Positions 23,918-31,458 of a stretch of DNA of 64,000 nt are shown here, in pieces. How positions within the stretch are numbered: the first letter of the stretch is position 1; every line of letters begins with the position of its first letter. A program made the translations under genes and the position numbers. The stretch is taken from the NCBI RefSeq assembly GCF_013377885.1, contig NZ_JABKAU010000010.1, forward strand, positions 62,001-126,000, written 5' to 3'. The notes below the pieces were generated by a model, which saw only the letters and a list, made by a program, of their open reading frames with translations, made no database searches and was not told the origin of the DNA. The DNA comes from Hymenobacter lapidiphilus (GTDB lineage Bacteria; Bacteroidota; Bacteroidia; Cytophagales; Hymenobacteraceae).

Positions 23918-25960
23918 TTACTTGCCGGTTACCTTGAACTCGGTGCGGCGGTTGAGCTGGCGGTTGGCTTTGGTGGTGTTGGGGGCTACTGGCTGGGTGT
24001 CGCCGTAGCCCGCGAAGGTCAGGCGGCCTTTGTCGATGCCCTTGCCCACCAGGTAGTCGACTACAGCTTTGGCGCGGCGCTGTGAGAGGTCCTTGTTGTA
24101 GGCGGCGTTGCCCACGTTATCGGTGTGGCCTGATATTTCGAGGCGCAGGGCGGGCGTTTCGGTCAACAGCTTCTGCAGACGCTCCAGCTCGCCGGTGCTT
24201 TCCTTGCGCAACGTGGCCTTATCGAAGTCGAAGAAGATGTTGTTGAGCACCACTTTCACGCCCACATCGAGCTTTTTGAGGGCAATGTCCTTTACCACTT
24301 CCGAATAGGCCGCGCCGGCCGGCAGGTCAAAGTTTTCGGAGTGGAACAGGTAGCCTTCCTTGCGCACCACAATGCCGTAGTTCACGCCCGAAGGCAGCGA
24401 CACGAGGTAGCGCCCCGATTTGGCGTTCGACTGGAACGAGGCAATAACCTGGTTAAGCGAGTTGTCAATCACGTCAATCGTGGCTTCCAGGGGCTGGCGG
24501 CTGGCTTCCTCGGTTACCACGCCCTTGAGGATGGTGACCTGGGCCGCCACAATGGCCACCGGCGGGGCCAGCAGCGTTTCTTTCACCGGCTGCACTCTGG
24601 AGGCCAGCAGCTGGTCTTCTTGGCTGAGAACAGGCGGCTTTTCGGGGCCCAGAAAGGTGATTTGGTAGATGTCTTTGCCGCCTAGTCCGTCTTCGCGCAC
24701 CGACGAGTAGTAGCCGTGCCGGCCCGAGGCGGAAATCACGAAAAATACGTCATCGTCGGGCGTGTTGATGGGCCAGCCCAGGTTCTCGGGCTTGCTCCAC
24801 TTGCCGTTCTCCAGCACCGATTTAAAGATGTCGTAGCCGCCCATAGCGTCGTGGCCCTCCGAGCTAAAGTACATCGTTTTGCCATCAGGGTGCAGAAACA
24901 CGCCCTCCTCGCCGTACGATGTATTAATGACCGACCCCAGGTTCTGGGCCGGCCCGCGGCCTTCCATTTCGATGCGGTAAATGTCGCGCGAGCCCAGGCC
25001 GCCCTCCTTGTCACTCACAAAAAACAGGTGGCGGCCATCGGGCGTGTAGGAGGCCGACGACTCGTGGAACTTGGAGTTGATGCGTGAGCCCAGCTTCTGG
25101 GGGCGGCTCCACTCGGTGCCGCGCAACTCGGCCTGGTGCAGGTCGCCGCCATTATCTTCCAGGTACACCAGCAGGCGCTGGCCATCGGGGGCGAGGCCCA
25201 CGGTGGCGTCGTGGCCGTCGGTATTGATGTTCTCGCCCAGGTTGCGGGCCGCGCTCCAGCCATCTTTCCCTTCGCGGCTGCTCTGGTAAATGTCTTCGAA
25301 ATAGCCGCCCAGCTCGGGGTCGGTTTTGCCGCCCGTCGATCCTTCGCGGCGCGAGGTGAACAGGATAACCGACTCGTCGGCCGTGATAACGGGGCCGTAG
25401 TCGGGGTAGGGCGAGTTTACGCCCGGCCCGGCGTTGTCGATGAACACGCGGGTCGGCTTGGCGGCCAGCCGGCGGCCGTTTTCACACTCTTTTATCTTCT
25501 TCTGAATATCGAGCACCAGCCCGGCCGTGTTTTTGGCCCCAGTGGCCGGAACGGCCCGTTTGTACTCGGCAATGGCCTCGTTCCACTTCGCGTTGAGGTG
25601 TAGGCCCCGGCCCAGCAAATAATGGATGCGCGGGCTCACATCGGGGTTGAGCTGGGAGGCGCGCTGCAGATACTCCAGCGCCCGGGGCTTAAAGCCCGAA
25701 TGCAGGTAACAGTCGCCGATTTTCAGGTTGAGCTGGTCGTTGTTGGGGTTGAACTGCTGGGCTTTCAGGTAGAATACCAGCGCCTGCTCGTAGCGTGGCG
25801 GGTCCGACTCGTAGAACGCATCGCCGGCCTTCAGGTCCTTCTGGGCCGCTTTCAGGCCGTCCTTGTCGTTGCCGAATCGGTCCTTGCTGAACTCCACACT
25901 CTGGGCCGAAGCTGTGACGCAGGCTGCGAGCAATAAGCAGGCAATCAAATACTTGTACAT
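23918..25960 (-). CDS. OmpA-family protein with TPR and PD40 domains
   Basis: The 680-residue product has a signal peptide (MYKYLIACLLLAACVTASAQ), TPR-like helices (about 40-150), a PD40/WD40-like propeller (about 185-400, with repeated ESVILFTSRREG, GRHLFFVSDKEGG, GKTMYFSSEGHD), a carboxypeptidase-regulatory-like beta domain (about 455-530), and a C-terminal OmpA domain (about 545-680) with SGHTDNVGNAAYNKDLSQRR for peptidoglycan binding. This layout is known from Bacteroidota outer-membrane proteins including T9SS PorE/gliding-related ones, so it probably sits in the periplasm tethered to the cell wall. A precise role is not assigned. Confidence 0.9.
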   Translation of the reverse strand: MYKYLIACLLLAACVTASAQSVEFSKDRFGNDKDGLKAAQKDLKAGDAFYESDPPRYEQALVFYLKAQQFNPNNDQLNLKIGDCYLHSGFKPRALEYLQRASQLNPDVSPRIHYLLGRGLHLNAKWNEAIAEYKRAVPATGAKNTAGLVLDIQKKIKECENGRRLAAKPTRVFIDNAGPGVNSPYPDYGPVITADESVILFTSRREGSTGGKTDPELGGYFEDIYQSSREGKDGWSAARNLGENINTDGHDATVGLAPDGQRLLVYLEDNGGDLHQAELRGTEWSRPQKLGSRINSKFHESSASYTPDGRHLFFVSDKEGGLGSRDIYRIEMEGRGPAQNLGSVINTSYGEEGVFLHPDGKTMYFSSEGHDAMGGYDIFKSVLENGKWSKPENLGWPINTPDDDVFFVISASGRHGYYSSVREDGLGGKDIYQITFLGPEKPPVLSQEDQLLASRVQPVKETLLAPPVAIVAAQVTILKGVVTEEASRQPLEATIDVIDNSLNQVIASFQSNAKSGRYLVSLPSGVNYGIVVRKEGYLFHSENFDLPAGAAYSEVVKDIALKKLDVGVKVVLNNIFFDFDKATLRKESTGELERLQKLLTETPALRLEISGHTDNVGNAAYNKDLSQRRAKAVVDYLVGKGIDKGRLTFAGYGDTQPVAPNTTKANRQLNRRTEFKVTGK

Positions 25961-26057
25961 AAGTCAGTAGTGAGTACTGAGTATTGGGTAGTTGGAATCC
26001 GGGCGGGTGGCTTAGGCAGCCTTGCAAACTGCTGCTGGCCGGCCGTGCTGCGTGCGG

Positions 26058-27116
26058 TTATGGGCAGCCCGAGTTGGCGGCGTGCGTGTTGCCTACTTCC
26101 AGGCCCAACTCGGCGGCGCGGCGCCAGTCCTGGCAGGCGGCGTCGGGCTGGCGGAGCATTTCGCGGGCGTGGCCCCGGTTGAGGTAGGCTTCGGCGTACT
26201 CCTTGTTCAGGCTGATAGCCTTGCTGGCATCATCTTCTGCCTTTTTGTAGTCTTCGAGCTTGAGGTAGGCGGCGGCGCGGTTGTTCCAGGCGAAGGCGTA
26301 GCCGGCATCCAATGCCACGGCCCGCCCGAAATCCTCTACGGCCCCTTTATAATCCTTGAGCTCGTAGCGGGTGGCGCCGCGGTTGGTGTAGGCTAGGGCG
26401 TTGTCCTGCTTTTTGCCCAAATAGGCGTCGTAGTCCTGTAGTGCCCCTTTCAGGTCGGCGGCGCGGCGGCGGGTGCCGGCCCGGTTAAGCAGGGCCGGCA
26501 GCAGCTCGGGCTGCAGCGTGAGGGCCTGGCCGTAATCCTGAATGGCAGCGGGCAGGTTGCCAAGCTGGCGCTGGGCGCTGGCCCGGTCGTGCCAGGCGTA
26601 GGCGTAGGCGGGGTCGGCCTTGATGGCGGCGTCGAAATCGGCCTTGGCGGCAGCGTAATCGGCCTTCTCGAAGCGCAGGGCCCCGCGGTAGTACCAGGCC
26701 GGAGCATAGTCGGCCTGCAATTCGGCGGCCCGGCCGTAGTCGCGTTCGGCCTCGGTGGGCTGCTGCAGGGCCTCCTCGGCCCGCGCCCGCCCAAAGTAGG
26801 CCCCGAACGTATTGGGCTCCAGTTTGATGGCTTGATCGTAGTCCTGCACGGCGGGCTGGTAGTCTTTCAGCTCGTAGCGGGCCGCGGCGCGGTTGGCGTA
26901 GGCACGGGCGAAATCGGGCTTCACGGCCAGTGCCTTGTCAAAGTCGAGCACGGCGGCCCGGTAGCTCTGCTGCTTGAACTTGGCCAGTCCGCTGTTGTAG
27001 AGCCGCTCGGCCTGCTGGTCGGGCGGTAGAGTAGAGGCCCGCACACTATCCACCTGGGCCTGGGCAGCCGCCGCGCTCATCAAGAGTCCCAGCAGTAAAA
27101 CAGAAATTTTCCGCAT
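26058..27116 (-). CDS. Exported TPR-repeat protein
   Basis: The 352-residue product has a signal peptide (MRKISVLLLGLLMSAAAAQAQ) and then about nine tetratricopeptide repeats covering almost the whole protein, for instance YRAAVLDFDKALAVKPDFARA, YQPAVQDYDQAIKLEP and YKGAVEDFGRAVALDAGYAFA. It ends with GNTHAANSGCP. TPR proteins are protein-protein interaction scaffolds; its partner is unknown. It lies upstream of the OmpA/PD40/TPR gene on the same strand (97 bases apart), so they may act together in the envelope. Confidence 0.88.
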   Translation of the reverse strand: MRKISVLLLGLLMSAAAAQAQVDSVRASTLPPDQQAERLYNSGLAKFKQQSYRAAVLDFDKALAVKPDFARAYANRAAARYELKDYQPAVQDYDQAIKLEPNTFGAYFGRARAEEALQQPTEAERDYGRAAELQADYAPAWYYRGALRFEKADYAAAKADFDAAIKADPAYAYAWHDRASAQRQLGNLPAAIQDYGQALTLQPELLPALLNRAGTRRRAADLKGALQDYDAYLGKKQDNALAYTNRGATRYELKDYKGAVEDFGRAVALDAGYAFAWNNRAAAYLKLEDYKKAEDDASKAISLNKEYAEAYLNRGHAREMLRQPDAACQDWRRAAELGLEVGNTHAANSGCP

Positions 27117-27282
27117 CGTTTCCCGCCGATTTCAAAGGCGCGGGATAAATGTAATTTTTTATGCTGAATATGGCTAATTGAGCGAATTAATTGCTTGTAG
27201 ATTGATTTTTGTCAAGACTCAATAGTGCTGTAGATGTGAAAACGCTCGCTCATTTGTAGAACACGGGTATCATGCAGTTTTG

Positions 27283-27339
27283 CGACGTAGGGGCGGGGAC
27301 AACCGAAGGACAGCGCAGCTAAGCCCCGCCCCTACGTCG
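27283..27339. repeat. Inverted repeat with 16-base perfect arms
   Basis: CGACGTAGGGGCGGGG (27283-27298) pairs with 27324-27339 across a 25-base spacer. It lies in the gap after the 97-residue protein gene and may serve as a terminator or be a mobile palindromic repeat. Confidence 0.6.
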
Positions 27340-27365
27340 TGCTGCGTAGCTAACAGCTCAAAAAA

Positions 27366-27659
27366 TCAGGCAGGCAGTTGCGTTTTCACCATTTCCTGCC
27401 ACTCGTGGCGCAACGACCCGTCGAACTGGGAGCGGCCGGCGCGGCGGTACCAGTAGGTGGCGTTGTTTAGGTCGCCCTGCTGGCGGTGCAGAAACGCGTG
27501 GAGCCAGTCGAAAAGCGGGGCGTCTTCGTGCTGCTGGGCAATGGCGTGGGCCTTGTACCATTCGTCGCGGCCGGCGTACCACAGGGCTTGGAGCAGCGGT
27601 GAGAGGCCAGACGGTAAGGCAGATTGGGTCTGGGAGTCGAGGAAGTTTTTGTAGGTCAT
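27366..27659 (-). CDS. Small conserved protein of unknown function
   Basis: This 97-residue protein is helical, with LLQALWYAGRDEWYKAHAIAQQ, DAPLFDWLHAFLHRQQGD and ATYWYRRAGR. The pattern (two helices around a W-x-K-A-H and a LHR-Q-x-GD-xx-NA-x-YWYRRA) resembles a short TPR-like unit and I recall similar small proteins in other Bacteroidota, but no function is known. It sits between the TPR gene and the bacilliredoxin gene and is transcribed away from the latter. Confidence 0.75.
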   Translation of the reverse strand: MTYKNFLDSQTQSALPSGLSPLLQALWYAGRDEWYKAHAIAQQHEDAPLFDWLHAFLHRQQGDLNNATYWYRRAGRSQFDGSLRHEWQEMVKTQLPA

Positions 27660-27826
27660 AAGGCGGCGCAGACGGACACAACAGCGTATTGGATAGTAAA
27701 CTTCTGAGGGCCGGCCGGGGTTTCAACTGCCGGCGGCGGCCATGCGGCGGTAGTTGCGTAATTTTACGTCGCCGCCGGACAATGTGTCCGCCGAAGAAGT
27801 TTATTTCCAACGCCTAGCTTTCACCT

Positions 27827-28249
27827 ATGGCCACCTACCCCGAATACATGGTTGCGCCCATCCGTCAGGACCTCACCGAGGCCGGCTTTGAGCAACTCAT
27901 GACCCCCGAAGAAGTTGATCAGGCCCTGTCGGCCGACAGCGGCACCGTACTGGTTGCTATAAACTCGGTATGCGGCTGCGCCGCTTCCAAAGCCCGCCCG
28001 GCCCTTAAAATGGCCGTTTCCAGCTCCGATAAGAAGCCGGCCAAGCTCGTAACCGTGTTTGCCGGTATGGAGTCGGAGGCTGTGGCCCAGGCCCGCCAGC
28101 ACATGTTGCCCTACCCGCCCAGCAGCCCCTGCATTGCCCTGTTTAAAGATGGCGAGCTGGTGCACATGATTGAGCGCTACCACATCGAAGGCAACGACCT
28201 GATGCGTATTGTAAACAACCTGCAGGGCGCTTTCGAAGAGTACTGCTAG
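27827..28249 (+). CDS. Bacilliredoxin (BrxA/BrxB family)
   Basis: The 140-residue product has the family motif INSVCGCAASKARPALK with Cys49-Gly-Cys51, followed by VTVFAGMESEAVAQAR, PPSSPCIALFKDGELVHMIERYHIEG and a C-terminal Cys. Bacilliredoxins remove bacillithiol from S-bacillithiolated proteins. They occur in Bacteroidota, some of which make bacillithiol, but no bacillithiol synthesis gene is in this window. The gene is alone on its strand and ends at a long hairpin shared with the convergent carbamoyltransferase. Confidence 0.92.
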   Translation: MATYPEYMVAPIRQDLTEAGFEQLMTPEEVDQALSADSGTVLVAINSVCGCAASKARPALKMAVSSSDKKPAKLVTVFAGMESEAVAQARQHMLPYPPSSPCIALFKDGELVHMIERYHIEGNDLMRIVNNLQGAFEEYC

Positions 28250-28258
28250 AGTTATTGG

Positions 28259-28339
28259 TAGCTGAATTGCTGCTAATCAGTAAAGCCACTCCCGACAATC
28301 TGTTGGGGGTGGCTTTACTGATTAGCAGCAATTCAGCTA
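28259..28339. terminator. Long inverted repeat between bacilliredoxin and carbamoyltransferase
   Basis: Arms of 35 bases (28259-28293 and 28305-28339) match at all but one position around an 11-base loop. The TAG stop of the carbamoyltransferase lies in the end of the right arm. It most likely terminates both convergent transcripts. Confidence 0.8.
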
Positions 28340-30055
28340 GTAAGACTTTTTAAGTAGAAAGGGGCCTAGTGCCAGCGCGTCCAGGCCGGACTGAAAGTAG
28401 CAGTCTAGCGCATCGGCCGGCGTTTCTACCAATGGCATGCCGTTTAGGTTGAACGAAGTATTTAGCAGTACTGGCACGCCGCTAAGCTGCTCGAACTGCA
28501 GAAGCAAACGGTAGAACTCGGCATTGTCTGCCGTTCGCACACTTTGCAGCCGGGCGCTACCGTCGTTGTGGCTGATAGCGGGCAGCGCCAGTTGTGCGGC
28601 GGCCCGGAGCGGGAATACTTTTTCCATAAAGTAGGCCGTTTCGCCCACGGGCAGGTCAAAGAACTCGTGCTGACGGTCTTCTGGCATGGCCGGTGCAAAG
28701 GGCCGGAAAGCCTCCCGGTACTTGATGCTGGCATTAACTTTCTCTTTCATGTCAGCACGGGTCGGGTCGGCTAGAATGCTACGGTGCCCTAGAGCGCGCT
28801 GTCCCAGTTCCGAAGCCCCCTGAAACCAGCCCACAATGCTGCCCGCGTGCAGAAGTGCGGCTGTTGCGGCGGCTATATCGGCCGGCTGTTCATAAGCAGC
28901 CTTGCGGCGCTCCAGTTCTGCCCGCAACTCGGCTACAGAATACTCGCGACCAAAAAAATTGTGCCGTCCTGGCGCGCTCGGAGCTGCAGGCAGGCCCAGT
29001 ACTTGGTGCCGACCGTAAAGTGCACTCCCGACGCTGATACCCGTGTCGTCGGGCGTGCCTCCAATAAATACCTCCTGGTAGGGCGTGTGTTGTGTGAGCC
29101 GGCCGTTGAGTACGGAGTTCATCAATACGCCCCCGCCAAGTACCAGCCGTGGCTGGCCGGTGCGGGCATGCAGGGCACGCAATAGCTCAAATACTACGTC
29201 CTCGGTTACTTGCTGCACGGCGGCTACCACATCGTAATAATGCTGGGTGAGTGGGGCCGATGGGAGACGAGCCGGGCCTAGCAATGCCTCCAGCTTGGGT
29301 GAGTAATAGTAGGGGGTGAAATGAAGGAAAAACTCGAAATAGCGCAAATCCAACTCGTAGCGCAAGTCTTGCACCTGAATTAGCGCCCGGATAGCATCGT
29401 AATGAACGGCCGGATTGCCCTGAGCCGCTAAAGCCATCACCTTCCATTCGTCGCTGTTGGGCCGGAATCCTAAGTACTGCGTGAAGGCAGCGTAAAACAG
29501 GCCCAGGGAGTGCGGTGTGCGATTGGCTGCCAGTGTCTGTGTGCCCCCCGAGGCTGTGATGGTGCCCAGCAAGCCGGTGGTTGTTTCGCCAAAGCCGTCG
29601 GCCACGAAAAAGTCGGCTGCCGTATAGCCCGACTGCCACCATGCGTTGGCTAGATGGGCTTGATGATGATCTACATAGTGAATCCGCAACTGCCCGCCGC
29701 TGGCACTCCGCAGTTGCTGCTCCAAGCCAGTCACGTCGCCGTGCAAGGCCGCGAGTTCATTGAGCGTCAGTTGTGCCAGTTTGCTTCGGTTATGCAAGGC
29801 TTCTGCCAGGTTCTGGCGGGGCTGTAGTAAGTAAGGTGCCGGATTCCAGCCAATAAAAGCGTCTGTTACGTCATGAAGCGTAATACCGGCTGCCTTGCAG
29901 CAATACTGGATGGCCTGGCGTGGAAACGATTTGTCCTGCTTTACCCGCGTCAGGCGCTCCTCTGCAATGGCTACCTGTACTTGGCCCGAAGGCGAGAGCA
30001 GGCAGGCGGAAGAATGGAAGCCGCTGCAGTTAATCCCTAGAATAATGGAATCCAT
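28337..30055 (-). CDS. Carbamoyltransferase (NodU/CmcH/TobZ family)
   Basis: The 572-residue product starts SIILGINCSGFHSSACLL and has AIAEERLTRVKQDKSFPRQAI, VDHHQAHLANAWW, FVADGFGETTTGLLG, and LVLGGGVLMNSVLNGRL (Kae1-like half). The C-terminal YrdC-like half has GWFQGASELGQRALGHRSILADP and VLLNTSFNLNGMPLVETP. Family members transfer a carbamoyl group from carbamoyl phosphate to sugars or natural products. No biosynthetic cluster surrounds it, so the acceptor may be a surface glycan; the GtrB-like glycosyltransferase next door is a hint only. ATG 30055 gives the family N-terminus. A near-match -7 box (TACTTTTC) lies about 16 bases upstream. Confidence 0.92.
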   Translation of the reverse strand: MDSIILGINCSGFHSSACLLSPSGQVQVAIAEERLTRVKQDKSFPRQAIQYCCKAAGITLHDVTDAFIGWNPAPYLLQPRQNLAEALHNRSKLAQLTLNELAALHGDVTGLEQQLRSASGGQLRIHYVDHHQAHLANAWWQSGYTAADFFVADGFGETTTGLLGTITASGGTQTLAANRTPHSLGLFYAAFTQYLGFRPNSDEWKVMALAAQGNPAVHYDAIRALIQVQDLRYELDLRYFEFFLHFTPYYYSPKLEALLGPARLPSAPLTQHYYDVVAAVQQVTEDVVFELLRALHARTGQPRLVLGGGVLMNSVLNGRLTQHTPYQEVFIGGTPDDTGISVGSALYGRHQVLGLPAAPSAPGRHNFFGREYSVAELRAELERRKAAYEQPADIAAATAALLHAGSIVGWFQGASELGQRALGHRSILADPTRADMKEKVNASIKYREAFRPFAPAMPEDRQHEFFDLPVGETAYFMEKVFPLRAAAQLALPAISHNDGSARLQSVRTADNAEFYRLLLQFEQLSGVPVLLNTSFNLNGMPLVETPADALDCYFQSGLDALALGPFLLKKSY

Positions 30056-30400
30056 GTAAGCCGTTAACGAAAAGTAAGATGCTGGGTCCAACCAGAGAAA
30101 ATGTTGGTCTGGTTGAAACGAAAACCGGGTGCCGCGGCAAATGTACGGGTTGCCTCTCGCACCGCTTTCTGCCAGTCACGAATGATAGTATTGCTGGCCC
30201 AGGCCAGCAATGAGCCGCATGCTTTGAAGCATCATAGGCAGCTAAGAACAGGTGGCCGTAAGACAGGTGGCCGTAAGACAGTTGGCCATTCCAAAGCTTC
30301 CGATGGTAAGTGAATGGGCAACCAGTCGAGCTTAACGGCTGCTAACAGTGGCCTACCACCAATCGACAAACCCTGACTACCAGTTGTTAACTTTGCTGGC
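30056..30400. other. Intergenic region with tandem 15-base repeats
   Basis: This 345-base gap separates divergent genes. It contains a tandem repeat of ACAGGTGGCCGTAAG at 30248-30262 and 30263-30277, with a partial third unit (30278-30287), and the GtrB -7 box at 30388. A small open frame over the repeats (30101-30313) is low complexity and not supported as a gene. Confidence 0.5.
30388..30395 (+). promoter_or_regulatory. -7 promoter box for the glycosyltransferase, leaderless layout
   Basis: TAACTTTG fits TAnnTTTG and is 5 bases before ATG 30401, so the mRNA should be leaderless or nearly so. Confidence 0.6.
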
Positions 30401-31327
30401 ATGCTCGACTACTCGGTGGTAGTGCCCGTTTACCAGGGCCAAGATACGCTGGCGACCCTCACGGCGCAGCTCCACGCTTTTTTTACCGGCACCAACCGCT
30501 CGTTCGAACTCATCTTCGTGTACGACTGCGGGCCCGATGGCTCCTGGGCCGTTATCCGGGCGCTGCAGGCGCAATATGGGCCGGAGCTGGTGCGGGCGGT
30601 ACACCTGACGCGCAATTTCGGGCAGCACAACGCCCTGTTGTGCGGTTTTGGCGAGGCGCAGGGGCGTTTTATTATCACCCTCGATGAGGATTTGCAGCAC
30701 CGCCCCGCCGATATTGCGCAACTGATTGCGCGGCAGCAGCAGGGCAATTTCGACGTGGTATATGGCATGCCCCAGGAGCTGCGGCATTCGCGCTTCCGCA
30801 ACTTGGCTTCGCGGGCCATGCGCCGGCTGCTGCGGGCTGGCATCCCCGATCTGCACCCGCACTACTCGGCTTTCCGGCTGCTGAAGGCTGATACTGCCCG
30901 CGCCTGCCTCGACATGCGCAACTCCCACACCTTCCTCGACGGCTACCTGACCTGGATAACCACGCATGTGGCCAGCGTGCCGGTAGCGCACCAGCCCCGC
31001 GCAGCCGGTAGTAGCGGCTACACGCTGGGCAAGCTGCTGGCCTTCTCGCTCAATATCTTCGTTACCTTCTCCAACCTGCCAATCCGCCTGCTCACGGCCC
31101 TTTCGGTACTCGTGTTTCTGGTCACCAGCGCCTACTCGGCCTACGTGCTGGGGCGTAAGATGCTCTACGACGACTACCTGCTCGGCTTCCCTTCGCTCAT
31201 CATCTCTATCGGCTTCGGCGTGGGCCTCATTATGCTGGGGTTGGGTATTGTGGGTGAGTACATCTACCGCATCAACCTCAAAACCACCCGCCGCCCCAAC
31301 TTCGTGAAGCGGACGATGGAGGAGTAA
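30401..31327 (+). CDS. Family 2 glycosyltransferase, GtrB/polyprenyl-phosphate type
   Basis: The 308-residue product has a GT-A fold with YSVVVPVYQGQDTLATL, ELIFVYDCGPDGSW, HLTRNFGQHNALLCGF and the metal-binding LDEDLQH region (residues about 87-108), then two C-terminal membrane helices (about 232-256 and 268-290). This is the layout of GtrB and dolichol-phosphate mannosyltransferase-like enzymes that load a sugar on undecaprenyl phosphate at the inner face of the cytoplasmic membrane. The sugar is not predictable. It has a promoter very close to the ATG and ends at repeat copy 3. Confidence 0.9.
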   Translation: MLDYSVVVPVYQGQDTLATLTAQLHAFFTGTNRSFELIFVYDCGPDGSWAVIRALQAQYGPELVRAVHLTRNFGQHNALLCGFGEAQGRFIITLDEDLQHRPADIAQLIARQQQGNFDVVYGMPQELRHSRFRNLASRAMRRLLRAGIPDLHPHYSAFRLLKADTARACLDMRNSHTFLDGYLTWITTHVASVPVAHQPRAAGSSGYTLGKLLAFSLNIFVTFSNLPIRLLTALSVLVFLVTSAYSAYVLGRKMLYDDYLLGFPSLIISIGFGVGLIMLGLGIVGEYIYRINLKTTRRPNFVKRTMEE

Positions 31328-31330
31328 AAA

Positions 31331-31431
31331 ATCCGGCTGTCATCCTGAGCCTGCGAAGGACCTATAGAGAAGCTAACATTAGATAGCAACTTTTCGATAG
31401 ATCTTTCGCAGGCTCAGGATGACAGCCGGAT
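31331..31431. repeat. Dispersed palindromic repeat, copy 3
   Basis: Arms of 27 bases, starting ATCCGGCTGTCATCCTGAG (31331-31357) with the complement at 31405-31431, are perfect. It fills most of the gap between the convergent glycosyltransferase and recQ genes and may terminate both. Confidence 0.85.
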
Positions 31432-31458
31432 TGCGTTGCGGTTGTCCGATTCGCCTCC

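Noticed and set aside
30101..30313. 70-codon frame over the tandem repeats
   Set aside because: Low complexity (repeated TGGRK), no promoter, and no similarity to anything known.
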